Notes under the pieces: generated by a model
What the model was told of the DNA's origin: nothing
What the model saw: only the letters and a program-made list of their open reading frames with translations
Databases searched by the model: none
From: Streptomyces buecherae
Lineage (GTDB): Bacteria > Actinomycetota > Actinomycetes > Streptomycetales > Streptomycetaceae
DNA: 64,000 nt
Assembly: GCF_014295035.1 (NCBI RefSeq)
Contig: NZ_CP060404.1
Location: 4,682,501-4,746,500 of the forward strand
Direction: 5' to 3'
Shown: positions 26,559 through 34,374 of the stretch, in pieces
How the letters are laid out: every line of letters starts with the position of its first letter
Numbering within the stretch: position 1 is the stretch's first letter
Position numbers and translations under genes: made by a program

Positions 26559-27125
26559 ATGGGACGATGGGAGCCGGACGCGGGTGGTCGCCTGGCACGG
26601 GCGGCGTTGGAGCTCTACGCCGAGCGGGGCTACGAACAGACCACGGTCGCGGAGATCGCGCAGCGGGCCGGCGTCACCGAGCGGACCTTCTTCCGGCACT
26701 ACGCGGACAAGCGCGAGGTGCTGTTCGGCGCGTCGGACGAGATGTACGAGGTGCTGGCGAGCGCGGTCGGCGCGGCGCCACCGGCGGCGACGCCGCTGCG
26801 GGCGCTGACGGCGGGGCTCGTGGCGCTGGCCGGGATCTTCGCCGAGCAGCACGAGCACGCCCGGCAGCGGCAGGCCGTCATCGCGGCCAACGCCAGCCTC
26901 CGCGAGCGCGAGTTGACCAAGCTGGCGGCGATGGCCACCGCGCTCGCCGACGCCCTGCGCCGGCGCGGCGTCGCCGACCCGGCCGCGACCCTGGCCGCCG
27001 AGGCGGGGATCGCCACCTTCAAGGTCGGCTTCGAACTGTGGCTCGCGGGGCCCGAGGAGGCCGATGTGACGCAGGTGGTGCGGGAGGCGCTGGACGAGCT
27101 GGGGGGCGTGTTCGCGCGCGGTTAG
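26559..27125 (+). CDS. TetR family transcriptional regulator
   Basis: 188 residues from ATG 26559. The N-terminal helix-turn-helix is clear: 'ALELYAERGYEQTTVAEIAQ' and 'GVTERTFFRHYADKREVLF'. The C-terminal ligand/dimer domain is alpha-helical and Ala/Leu-rich. It diverges from the epimerase gene, and two matching dyads lie in the shared promoter region, so it most likely represses both. The inducer is unknown. Confidence 0.92.
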   Translation: MGRWEPDAGGRLARAALELYAERGYEQTTVAEIAQRAGVTERTFFRHYADKREVLFGASDEMYEVLASAVGAAPPAATPLRALTAGLVALAGIFAEQHEHARQRQAVIAANASLRERELTKLAAMATALADALRRRGVADPAATLAAEAGIATFKVGFELWLAGPEEADVTQVVREALDELGGVFARG

Positions 27126-27255
27126 CGGTCGCCCAGCTCCGTGGCCGCGAGCGCGGCCAGGTGGCGGGCCGAGTGTCGGGCCGGGCTTCCACCGGCGGGC
27201 CGCGTCGCCGGCGGGTCGTGGCTGACTCCCACGGCCGTACTACGGTTGGCCCACC

Positions 27256-27951
27256 ATGCCCGAGCTCTTCGGAATCAACCATCTGACGCTGTCCACGACC
27301 GACCTCGACCGGCTCGTGACGTACTACACGCGACTGCTGGGAGCGGCGCTCGCGTTCGAGCGCGCCGCGACCGCGTCCGATCCGCGGATCGCGGTCGTCG
27401 ATGTCGGCGGGGACGACCACCTCATGATCGTCGAGACTTCCACCGCCTCCACCGCCTCCACCGCCTCCACCGCCTCCACCGCCTCCACCGCCTCCACCGC
27501 CTCCACCGCCTCCACCGCCTCCACCGCCTCCACCGCCTCCACCGCCTCCACCGCCTCCACCGCCTCCACCGCCTCCACCGCCTCCACCGCCTCCACCGCC
27601 TCCACCGCCTCCACCGCCTCCACCGCCTCCACCGCCTCCACCGCCTCCACCGCCTCCACCGCCTCCACCGCCTCCACCGCCTCCACCGCCTCCACCGCCT
27701 CCACCGCCTCCACCGCCTCCACCGCCTCCACCGCCTCCACCGCCTCCACCGGCCTCGACCCGCTGGGCAGGGCTGGCTGGGGCCTGCGGGTGGGCTCGTA
27801 CGCGCACCTGTGCGAGGTGCGCGAGCGCCTGGTGGCCGCCGGGTCGCCGGTCGGAGAGATCGAGACGCTGCCCACGCAGTGGACGATGGCGGCCCGCGAC
27901 CCCGACGGGCGCCCGGTGGACGTCCGGGCCCACCGCCCGCGCGTCGCATAG
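27256..27951 (+). CDS. VOC family protein with a 102-residue (Thr-Ala-Ser) repeat insertion
   Basis: 231 residues from ATG 27256. The first 62 residues ('GINHLTLSTTDLDRLVTYYT', 'DDHLMIVE') and the last ~67 ('WGLRVGSYAHLCEV', 'MAARDPDGRPVDVRAHRP') are the two halves of an ordinary glyoxalase-fold protein. Residues 63-164 between them are 34 uninterrupted copies of Thr-Ala-Ser encoded by an exact 9-bp repeat. Removing the insertion leaves 129 residues, normal for the family, and restores a typical loop between the modules. All copies are in frame, so copy-number change would alter loop length without breaking the gene. Whether the protein folds with the insert, or whether the array is an assembly artefact, cannot be told from sequence. 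Confidence 0.85.
   Translation: MPELFGINHLTLSTTDLDRLVTYYTRLLGAALAFERAATASDPRIAVVDVGGDDHLMIVETSTASTASTASTASTASTASTASTASTASTASTASTASTASTASTASTASTASTASTASTASTASTASTASTASTASTASTASTASTASTASTASTASTASTASTGLDPLGRAGWGLRVGSYAHLCEVRERLVAAGSPVGEIETLPTQWTMAARDPDGRPVDVRAHRPRVA
27442..27747 (+). repeat. 34 perfect tandem copies of the 9-mer ACCGCCTCC
   Basis: 306 bp of exact repeats inside the VOC gene, encoding (Thr-Ala-Ser)34. The complementary strand reads GGAGGCGGT repeated, with a GG every third base, giving many possible two-tetrad G-quadruplexes. No unit differs from consensus, which points to recent expansion or an artefact. Confidence 0.97.
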
Positions 27952-28107
27952 CCGCCGCCCGTCACCGACGGGCATTCTCGCGCCGTTGTCGGCGATTGTC
28001 GGCGGTATTTCCCCGGTGCCTTTGCGCGGTCCCGTACACCGGGCCGCGCGCTAAACGCGGCCCCGGGGTCGGGCGAATACCCGGCTCACCGGGGAGGGGA
28101 AGTCCGG

Positions 28108-28140
28108 GCCCGCCGGGAGGAAACGGCCGGCCCGGCGGGC
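28108..28140. terminator. Stem-loop terminator between convergent VOC and HxlR genes
   Basis: GCCCGCCGGG (28108-28117) pairs perfectly with CCCGGCGGGC (28131-28140), loop 13 nt, 15 bp beyond the HxlR stop codon and 157 bp beyond the VOC stop. It could serve both genes. Confidence 0.65.
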
Positions 28141-28155
28141 GGGAAATGCCCGGCC

Positions 28156-28485
28156 TTACGGGATGGCTCGCAGGCGTTCCATGTGGTCCTCGCCCCACTG
28201 GCCGAGCGGGGTGAGGGCCGTGAGGAGTGTGTGGCCGAAGTCGGTCAGCGAGTACTCCACCTTGGGCGGGACCTGCTGGTGGACCTCGCGGTGCACCAGG
28301 CCGCTGGCCTCCAGTTCGCGCAGGTGCAGGATGAGCATGCGCTCGCTGATGCCCTCCACCGAGCGGCGCAACTCGCCGAACCGGAGCGGCCCTTCGCCGA
28401 GCCAGAACAGGATCAGGCCCTTCCATTTGCCGCCCATGACGTCGATCGCGGCGTCGAGGCCACAGGTGTAAGTGCGCTTCTTCAT
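28156..28485 (-). CDS. HxlR family winged-helix regulator
   Basis: 109 residues. HxlR/MarR-like winged helix with the N-terminal family signature 'CGLDAAIDVMGGKWKGLILF', the recognition-helix region 'GISERMLILHLRELEASGLV' and wing 'HREVHQQVPPKVEYSLTDFG'. The single early Cys ('YTCGLD') matches redox- or electrophile-sensing members. It diverges from the imine reductase-like gene, and two HxlR-like half-sites lie between them, so it probably controls that gene and itself. Confidence 0.93.
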   Translation of the reverse strand: MKKRTYTCGLDAAIDVMGGKWKGLILFWLGEGPLRFGELRRSVEGISERMLILHLRELEASGLVHREVHQQVPPKVEYSLTDFGHTLLTALTPLGQWGEDHMERLRAIP

Positions 28486-28506
28486 CGGCTCTTCCCCTCA
28501 CAAAAA

Positions 28507-28537
28507 TGTGGGTACCCGACAGAATTGTAGGTACTTG
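28507..28537. promoter_or_regulatory. Direct-repeat operator in the HxlR/imine reductase intergenic region
   Basis: TGTGGGTACCCG (28507-28518) and TGTAGGTACTTG (28526-28537), two similar 12-mers 19 bp apart with a shared GGTAC core, 22 bp upstream of the HxlR start. The GTAC core resembles sites recalled for HxlR/YodB-type regulators. Confidence 0.6.
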
Positions 28538-28688
28538 CCGAAGTGGCGGCGTGCCGCGCAGCATGGAACAGCCCCCGCACCGCGCACCCCGCGAATCCGC
28601 GTACTGGCGCGACTATTCCGTGCGGAGGCACCGGTGTTGAGCCCCTTTGTCGGCTCCCGGTAATGCGGCGTCTGGCAGGAGCAACGCA

Positions 28689-29639
28689 ATGACCGAGCAG
28701 GACCGTACGACGGAGCAGGACCGTACGACGGAGCAGGACCGTACGACGGAGCAGGACCGTACCCCCGTGACCGTCGTCGGCCTCGGCTCGATGGGCAGGG
28801 CGCTGGCGGAGGCGTTCCTCGCGGCCGGATACCCGACCACCGTCTGGAACCGCACCCCGGCCAAGGCCGCGCCCCTCGTGGCCAAGGGCGCCGAGCACGC
28901 CCCCACGGTGGGCGCCGCGGTCGCGGCGAGCCCGCTGGTCATCACCTGTCTGACCACGTACGAGAGCACCATCGAGGCCCTGGAACCCGCCGCCGAAGCG
29001 CTCCGGGGACGGGCCCTGACCACGCTCAACAGCGGTTCGCCGGCCGGGGCGCGGCAGATGGCGGAGTGGGCGCGCGGGCACGGGGCGCGCTATCTGGGGG
29101 GCGCGGTCAAGAACGTGCCGTCCGCCGTGGGCGCCCCGGACACGCTGCTCTACTACGGCGGAGACGGCGACGCCTTCGAGGAGTTCGCGCCGACGCTGCG
29201 GGTGCTGGGCGGCGACACCGTCTACCTCGGCGCCGACCCGGACCTGGCGGCGCTGTACGAGATGGCGGTGGGCGGCACGCTGCTGCCCGCGCTCGTCGGC
29301 TTCTTCCAGGGCGCGGCGGCGCTCCAGGCCCGTGGCCTGCCGGTCGCCTCGATGGTGCGGTTCAGCACCAAGTGGTTCGAGATGATCAACTCGATCCTCC
29401 CGGTCTTCGCCGACGAGATCGACCGGGGCGAGTACGGCGATCCCGCGTCCTCGGTGAACCTGTTCCTGGCCGGGGCGGCGCACGACGCGGAACTCGGCGC
29501 GGAGGCCAACCTCGACGTCACCTGGCACGAGCCCTTCCACGACCTGCTCAGGCGGGCGGTCGAGGCCGGCCACGGCGACCACAGCATCTCCGCCCTGACG
29601 GAGGTGCTGAAGCTGCCGGAGCCGGGGCGGGCCGGGTAG
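28689..29639 (+). CDS. NAD(P)-dependent imine reductase-like oxidoreductase
   Basis: 316 residues from ATG 28689. Beta-hydroxyacid dehydrogenase/imine reductase fold: N-terminal Rossmann 'VTVVGLGSMGRALAEAFLAA' with 'WNRTPAKA' for NADPH, the middle 'TLNSGSPAGARQMAEWARGH' and 'GGAVKNVPSAVGAPDTLLYY' characteristic of IREDs, and an all-helical dimerisation domain. The position of the catalytic Lys of hydroxyacid dehydrogenases is not Lys, as in IREDs. The start is unusual: residues 2-25 are four copies of a six-residue unit (TEQDRT) from an 18-bp DNA repeat, absent from normal family members. HxlR diverges upstream. It could reduce a cyclic imine from the amine-forming cluster 5 kb away, but that is speculation. 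Confidence 0.88.
   Translation: MTEQDRTTEQDRTTEQDRTTEQDRTPVTVVGLGSMGRALAEAFLAAGYPTTVWNRTPAKAAPLVAKGAEHAPTVGAAVAASPLVITCLTTYESTIEALEPAAEALRGRALTTLNSGSPAGARQMAEWARGHGARYLGGAVKNVPSAVGAPDTLLYYGGDGDAFEEFAPTLRVLGGDTVYLGADPDLAALYEMAVGGTLLPALVGFFQGAAALQARGLPVASMVRFSTKWFEMINSILPVFADEIDRGEYGDPASSVNLFLAGAAHDAELGAEANLDVTWHEPFHDLLRRAVEAGHGDHSISALTEVLKLPEPGRAG
28692..28763 (+). repeat. Four tandem copies of an 18-bp coding repeat
   Basis: ACSGAGCAGGACCGTACS units at 28692, 28710, 28728 and 28746, encoding Thr-Glu-Gln-Asp-Arg-Thr four times at the N-terminus of the imine reductase-like protein. Confidence 0.95.
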
Positions 29640-29654
29640 CGGGCCCGCCCCGGC
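29621..29654. terminator. Bidirectional stem-loop terminator with the stop codon in its loop
   Basis: GCCGGGGCGGGCC (29621-29633) and GGCCCGCCCCGGC (29642-29654) form a perfect 13-bp stem; the TAG stop of the imine reductase gene (29637-29639) is in the 8-nt loop. The convergent GNAT gene ends 14 bp further on. Confidence 0.8.
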
Positions 29655-29667
29655 GCGTGGCGTGCGA

Positions 29668-30558
29668 TCAGCGGCCCAGCCGGCGGCTCCACGCCTCGCG
29701 GTCCGGCTCCCGCGCCGCGTCCGGGAGCGGGGCGGCCGGCAGCAGGGCGCCCGTGCGCGACCAGCCCCAGGAGGCGAACGCGTGCCGCGCGGGCGGGTTG
29801 GCCGCGTCCACCGTCGCCGTCGCCAGCGGGCCCGTCGCGCGGGTCAGGAGCTGGTCGACGAGGCGGGTGGCGATCCCCCGGCGACGGTGCGCCGGCAGCA
29901 CGCACAGCTCGGCGAGGCTGAACACCGGGCGGGAGTAGGTGAGTTCGTCGATCTCGGGCGGGATGCCCGTCTGGAACCCGGGGTGCCACACGCGGGCGCG
30001 GTCGGCCTGGAAGCCGTAGGCGAAGCCGACCAGCGTGGGCGTGCTGGCGATGATCATCTCGAACTCGGGCTGGCCCACGTGCTCCGCGAAGCGGTCGAGG
30101 AACGCCCGCCGACCGTGCCGCTCCGCCCCGGCCCGCGCCCGCTCGGCCGCCTCCCGGTCCCACGCGCCGCCGGTGAGCCCACTGCCGGTGAACCCGCTGC
30201 CGGTACGCCCGCCGCCGGCGCGCTCGCCGGCGTGGAGGCCGGTGCCGGTGCGCCCGCCGCCGGCGAGTCCGGTGCCCGGGGCTCCGTCCTCCGGTCGGCC
30301 GCCGCCGGGCCGACCGGTTTCGGCCAGCCCGCCGCCGGCGGCGCCGGGGCCCGGGCCGGGGGCGTCCGGGAAGCCCGCGCCCGCGCTGGGCGCACCGGCC
30401 GACGCCGCGTGGGCGACCGGGCCGGTGTCGGCGGTCGGCCCGGGCGGCGGGGCCGCGCCCGGCGGCTCGCGGTACGCCGTGACGTACAGGTCAGCGATGG
30501 CCTCCCGCTGCTGCTCGGCCTGCCATCTGGTCAACCGTCGTAGGAACACCTCGGCCAC
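29668..30558 (-). CDS. GNAT acetyltransferase with a long Gly/Pro-rich insertion
   Basis: 296 residues from GTG 30558, 5-6 nt after GGAGG. The acetyl-CoA site is clear: 'FSLAELCVLPAHRRRGIATR' (R-x-x-G-x-A) and 'ATVDAANPPARHAFASWGW' in the last third. After 'IADLYVTAYREPPGA' a low-complexity Gly/Pro/Ala/Thr stretch (about residues 33-115) with repeated GTGLxGG/GSGLTGG units interrupts the fold before 'WDREAAERARAGAERHGRRA'. Ordinary members lack it. It transfers acetyl to an unknown amine. It converges with the imine reductase gene across a shared terminator. Confidence 0.85.
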   Translation of the reverse strand: MAEVFLRRLTRWQAEQQREAIADLYVTAYREPPGAAPPPGPTADTGPVAHAASAGAPSAGAGFPDAPGPGPGAAGGGLAETGRPGGGRPEDGAPGTGLAGGGRTGTGLHAGERAGGGRTGSGFTGSGLTGGAWDREAAERARAGAERHGRRAFLDRFAEHVGQPEFEMIIASTPTLVGFAYGFQADRARVWHPGFQTGIPPEIDELTYSRPVFSLAELCVLPAHRRRGIATRLVDQLLTRATGPLATATVDAANPPARHAFASWGWSRTGALLPAAPLPDAAREPDREAWSRRLGR

Positions 30559-31471
30559 GCATTCCTCCCCGCCCTACCCACCCGTGTCGTACCTCTGAGG
30601 TCCCCCGCCGCGTCCCGCCGCCCCCGCCCCTCGGGCCGTGTGCCCCGCCCCTCGGGCCGGGGCCCTGAGCCGCCCGTGCGCGCCCCTCCGGAGGGAGGGC
30701 CGCTGGGGCCGGTTTCGGCAGTCGCCTCCGCCGAGCCGTGGGGCACGCGGCGAACGCGCCGTGTGATGGCCCATATCGTGGCAGCGCCACGGCGTTGGCG
30801 AAACACCCGGAGCGAGGCGGGCGTCGCCGCGCGCCCGGGCGCGTGCGCGTGGGGCCGCCAGCGGGTGGCGCGCGACCGCGCGCGGCACAGCGGCGACCGG
30901 CGACCGGCGGACGGTGCCGGTCGGCGGGTGGCGGCTGGCGGCGGTCGGCGGCAGCGGGCGGCAGGTGGGCGGCGGTGGCGTACGAGGTGCCGGGCGGCGC
31001 GCGCCGGCCCGTCGGGTGTGCCGCGTGGGCGATAAGGCGCCGCGGCGACCGGAACTCCGGTGCGGGGAGCGGGTGTTCGCGCGCGGTGGTGAAGTGGCGC
31101 GCGGGGAATGCGGAATCTCCGTGAGCAATCGGTTACGGGGTGTCGTGCGAGCTGAGCCGGGTGGAAGGCGTCATGCGTACCCCGGCCGACTGGGGAGTCG
31201 CTGGCAACCGGATGGATATTTCAGACCACTATTGTTGAATCTCGAAATGGATAGTTTTTGTTGACGCCGCAAGTTGTAGCCGTGTAGGTTTAGTGACCTA
31301 TTGTGCGGTTACCACGGGGGCGGTCGCACGATTTCATCAACGTGCGGGCGGCGTCCGGTGATCCGCTTACCGGTCGGTATCGGCTGCCATGAAATCGCGA
31401 ATTGACCATGAATTTACCCCGAGGTCTACCTCACGTCGAGAGTTCGCGCTCGACACAATGAGGATTCACAG
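30559..31471. other. Long intergenic region at the left edge of the polyketide cluster
   Basis: About 910 bp. 30600-31130 is GC-rich with only low-complexity frames. From about 31190 the DNA becomes markedly more AT-rich, as expected for a regulated promoter, and contains the promoter/dyad at 31261-31300. Confidence 0.55.
31261..31300 (+). promoter_or_regulatory. Promoter with overlapping dyad upstream of the LuxR-type regulator
   Basis: TTGACG (31261-31266), 18-nt spacer, TAGGTT (31285-31290): a good vegetative-type promoter about 170 bp upstream of the regulator. The -10 box is part of the inverted repeat TAGGT-TTAGTG-ACCTA (31285-31300), so a bound protein would block or modulate it. Confidence 0.5.
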
Positions 31472-32311
31472 GTGTTCAACGGGGTGAAAATGTCGACTTC
31501 GAGGTCGATCGCTGCGGTTCCCGATCCACCGGGCCGGCCGCCGTTGCCGGAAATGCCGCTGGCGCGGTCACAGGTGGCCGACGATGTCGACGACGCGCTG
31601 GATCAAGTGCGCGCACTCATCGAGACGGTGGTGAACCGGCACCAGGTCAGGACGCTCGACCAGTCGCTCCTGGTGACCACCGAGGACACCGAGACCGCGG
31701 TGCAGGCGCTCGACCGCCTGGTCGCCGGCGCCGAGCACGCCGTGTCCGTCCTGGTGCCGTCCAACTCCACCGCCGTCAAGGTGTTGACGGGGGTGCTGGA
31801 GAAGCTGGCGGGGCGCTGGGCCGGCGCGGTGCGGGTGCGGCTCATCTGCTCGCCGGAGGTCGCCGTCGCGCACCGGCTCGGGGAGATCGAGCGCTCCGGC
31901 GACACCGCCGAGACGGTCCAGGTGCGACTCGCGGGGGAGTCGCAGCGCGGGCTGGTCATCATCGACAACCGGGTCGCGCTCGTGCGCTCCGACCCCGAGG
32001 CGGGCGACAACCAGGCGTCGCTGGTCCGCGCCCCCGTCGTGGTCAAGGCGCTGCACGACATGTTTATGAGCAACTGGCGGCGCGCAATCCCGCTCACCGA
32101 ATACGAGCAGATTAGCGAGTATCTGCGCGGCGGCTCCGGGGCCCAGATCCTGCGCTTTCTGTACGAGGGTTACACCGACGAGGCCGCGGCCCGGGAATTG
32201 TCGGTTTCCGTACGCACCTACCGGCGCCGAGTCGCCGAGATCATGCGCGCGCTCGGCGCCACCTCGCGCTTTCAGGCGGGCGTGTACACGCTGCGGATGG
32301 GGCTGTTGTAG
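31472..32311 (+). CDS. LuxR-type helix-turn-helix regulator, probable cluster-situated activator
   Basis: 279 residues from GTG 31472 with AGGA 7 nt upstream (ATG 31490 is an alternative). The C-terminal ~55 residues are a LuxR-like DNA-binding domain: 'LRFLYEGYTDEAAARELSVS' then 'VRTYRRRVAEIMRALGATSR'. The middle (about 60-200) resembles the phospholipase D-like effector domain of TrmB-type regulators ('AVSVLVPSNSTAVKVL', 'RGLVIIDNRVALVRSD') and lacks a receiver or ATPase domain. It is the first gene of the polyketide region, has its own promoter and terminator, and is followed at once by a five-copy dyad array that could be its binding site. Pathway-specific control is inferred from position. 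Confidence 0.82.
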   Translation: MFNGVKMSTSRSIAAVPDPPGRPPLPEMPLARSQVADDVDDALDQVRALIETVVNRHQVRTLDQSLLVTTEDTETAVQALDRLVAGAEHAVSVLVPSNSTAVKVLTGVLEKLAGRWAGAVRVRLICSPEVAVAHRLGEIERSGDTAETVQVRLAGESQRGLVIIDNRVALVRSDPEAGDNQASLVRAPVVVKALHDMFMSNWRRAIPLTEYEQISEYLRGGSGAQILRFLYEGYTDEAAARELSVSVRTYRRRVAEIMRALGATSRFQAGVYTLRMGLL

Positions 32312-32333
32312 CGAGCCGCGCAAAGGGCGGAAC

Positions 32334-32366
32334 GGAGGGCTGTCGCGCGTTGTGCGGCAGCCCTCC
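32334..32366 (+). terminator. Terminator of the LuxR-type regulator
   Basis: GGAGGGCTG (32334-32342) pairs exactly with CAGCCCTCC (32358-32366), 15-nt loop, 22 bp after the stop codon and just before the repeat array. Confidence 0.75.
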
Positions 32367-32369
32367 GGG

Positions 32370-32484
32370 GCATTCTGTACCAGTGATGTGGTGCAGCCTG
32401 TACCGCTTTTACGGTGCACGCTGTACCGGTTTTCCGGAGCATCCTGCGCCGTTTTTGTGGGGCGGCTTGTACCGCATCTCGGGG
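32370..32484. repeat. Five tandem 23-bp units, each containing a dyad (operator-like array)
   Basis: Units start at 32370, 32393, 32416, 32439 and 32462; the consensus is roughly GCAnnCTGTACCGnTTTTnCGGn. Within units 1-3 the core is an inverted repeat (ACCA-N6-TGGT, ACCG-N6-CGGT, CCGG-N4-CCGG); units 4 and 5 are weaker. The 23-bp period places the sites about two helical turns apart. There are no unrelated spacers, so it is not CRISPR. It lies between the LuxR-type regulator and the recombinase-like gene. Confidence 0.85.
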
Positions 32485-32841
32485 CCGGAGACAACAACTT
32501 GCCACCGCCAATTGTGGCCTGCCGAAACCGTCTTTCGCCGCTGGCATCTTGTGGACTCCGCGTTGTGCCGTGCCACGCGCCCGACCTAGCGTGAGGGCAT
32601 CGCGGGACACACGCCGATCTGGCCTCTCCGGAAGGCCGGTCCATCCCGCCGCGGGCCCTGGTCAGGCCCATCCAGTTCGTACCGCCCACCACCACCCGGC
32701 GCCGTGCCGCAACGACGCGGTCCACGGGAGCGGGAGGGGCACCGCACGTCACGAGTCACCGTTCGAACGCCACTGCCCGAGCGGCGCGCGCTCGCCGCGC
32801 TCCGCACGATCACACGACGTACATGACTACGGGGGAGTTTC

Positions 32842-33741
32842 ATGCATTTGTCGTCGCCGGTCCATGACCGAATATCGTCCCAGCGGGCCCAGCGGGCCGT
32901 CGCCGGTACCGCTGGGACCCACGCCACCGACGCGCCCGAACGAGGCGGCAAGCCACGCATCTGGGGCCGCCCGCCGTACGGCTACCGCGCCGTCGCCGGC
33001 CCCGAGGGGACCGGGCTGCGCCTGGTGCCCGACGAGCGCACCGCGCCGATCGTCCGGCGCATCTTCGACGAGTACCTGGACGACCGCGGCCTCCAGATCA
33101 TCGCCGAGGGCCTGACCGCCGACGAGGTGCCGAGCCCCGGCTCGCACGGCCCGCGCACCGGTGAGGGCACCGCGGCCTGGTCCAAGAGCGCGGTCCGCGC
33201 GATCCTCGTCAACCCGCGCTACGCCGGCCACGCGGCCACCGGCAGCGGCGGCAAGGGCGCGGCCCTGTGCACGCCGGTGCTGCCCACCGACGTCTTCGAG
33301 CGGGTGCGGGCGCGCTTCGAGGCCCGCCGCGCCCGGCCCGAGCGGGACGCGGGGTCCACGACGTCCCGCGAGTACGCGCTGCGCGGCATGGTCCGCTGCG
33401 CGCGCTGCAACCGGCTCATGCAGGGCACCTGGAACAACGCGGAGCCCTACTACCGCTGCCGTTTCCCGGCCGAGTACGCGACGGCCAACCAGATCGAGCA
33501 CCCGCGCAACGTCTACCTGCGCGAGCAGAGCGTGCTCGGCCCGCTCACCTCCTGGCTGCGTTCGGTGGCGGCGCCGCAGTGGCGCGTGCCGCCGCTGCGC
33601 ACCGCCGACGGCCAGGCCCGGCTCGACGCGTTCCGCGCGATGGAACTGCGCATGGTCTACGACGACTCCACCCGGCTGCTGCGCGTCAAGGCGACGGCGG
33701 GCCCCGACGGCACCGTGCTGCGCGGCACCCTCGCGCTCTGA
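32842..33741 (+). CDS. Recombinase-domain protein lacking the serine recombinase catalytic domain
   Basis: 299 residues from ATG 32842, 4 nt after GGGGGAG. It matches the C-terminal part of large serine recombinases: 'GRPPYGYRAV' and 'WSKSAVRAILVNPRYAGHA' (DNA-binding recombinase domain, about residues 40-130), 'LPTDVFERVRARFEARRA', then a zinc ribbon 'LRGMVRCARCNRLMQG' with the later 'YYRCRF' (third Cys visible, fourth ligand unclear). The N-terminal ~150-residue resolvase domain with the nucleophilic Ser is absent; residues 1-35 are unlike it and no remnant precedes the start. It cannot cut DNA by the known mechanism and may be a DNA-binding regulator. Position at the cluster edge, beside the dyad array, fits either regulation or a relic of integration. 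Confidence 0.8.
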   Translation: MHLSSPVHDRISSQRAQRAVAGTAGTHATDAPERGGKPRIWGRPPYGYRAVAGPEGTGLRLVPDERTAPIVRRIFDEYLDDRGLQIIAEGLTADEVPSPGSHGPRTGEGTAAWSKSAVRAILVNPRYAGHAATGSGGKGAALCTPVLPTDVFERVRARFEARRARPERDAGSTTSREYALRGMVRCARCNRLMQGTWNNAEPYYRCRFPAEYATANQIEHPRNVYLREQSVLGPLTSWLRSVAAPQWRVPPLRTADGQARLDAFRAMELRMVYDDSTRLLRVKATAGPDGTVLRGTLAL

Positions 33742-34374
33742 CCCCAGCCGCCCGCCCCACCCGCCCCACCCGTCCATCCGTCCCTCCCCAGTCCTTCCCG
33801 TCTTCCCGCCTTCCCGTCCTCCCGTCCGTGTGGTCCGCCGAGGCGTGGGGCCGGCCGTGCCCGCGTCCCTGCCCGAGCGGCCGGGGGCGCGGACGCGTGC
33901 CCGTACGGACGCTTGCTCGTACGTCGGCCTGCCCGCACATCCGCATGCCCGTACGTCGGCGCGCCGCGTGTACCCGTACGTCGGCGCTCCGTGGGGGAAT
34001 TCGGCTTTTCCCAACACCCATGAGTGGCGCGGAGCCCGGTGCGGCATCGCGTAGCGTTTGCGGTGGGGCGCCGAACGGGAAAAGCGCAGGCTTGGCCGTG
34101 CGGCGTGGATCGCGACGGGAGTCGGCCGGAGTCGGCGCGGGCCCGGGGGAAGCCGGTGGGGGCCGGCGGGAAAATCAATTCCGGATACGGCCTCGTGTGC
34201 CGAAAGGGCGGGCGCCCGCACCGGTGCGCCGCCCGCGGCCGGGTGCCGCGAACGACGACGCGTACGAGAAACACCGAACGCGTACCAGGAACACCGAACG
34301 CGAACGAGAAACGGCCGACGCCGATCGGCCGTCCGATGTCCATGACCTGATCGTGCGGAAGCTGGCGAACTGAA
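33742..34374. other. Intergenic region with short repeats, no gene
   Basis: About 630 bp. It contains a pyrimidine-rich stretch (33750-33830), three dispersed CGTACGTCGGC copies (33919-33985) and a direct repeat of AACACCGAACGCG near 34270-34305. Frames here are open but not protein-like. It should contain the promoter for the first dehydratase pair. Confidence 0.5.

Noticed and set aside
27019..27975. Minus-strand frame with a ~100-residue polyglycine run
   Set aside because: It is the complement of the 34-copy 9-bp repeat read in another frame; the flanking sequence is not protein-like and the plus-strand VOC halves are clearly coding.
30574..31128. Minus-strand frame in the gap before the LuxR-type regulator
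   Set aside because: Pro/Arg/Thr-rich translation without a domain, start signal or codon bias; treated as non-coding.
32370..32484. CRISPR array
   Set aside because: The units are contiguous with no unique spacers, diverge from each other, and no cas genes are in the window.
32842..33741. Active integrase of a mobile element
   Set aside because: The catalytic serine domain is absent and no attachment-site repeats flank the cluster visibly.
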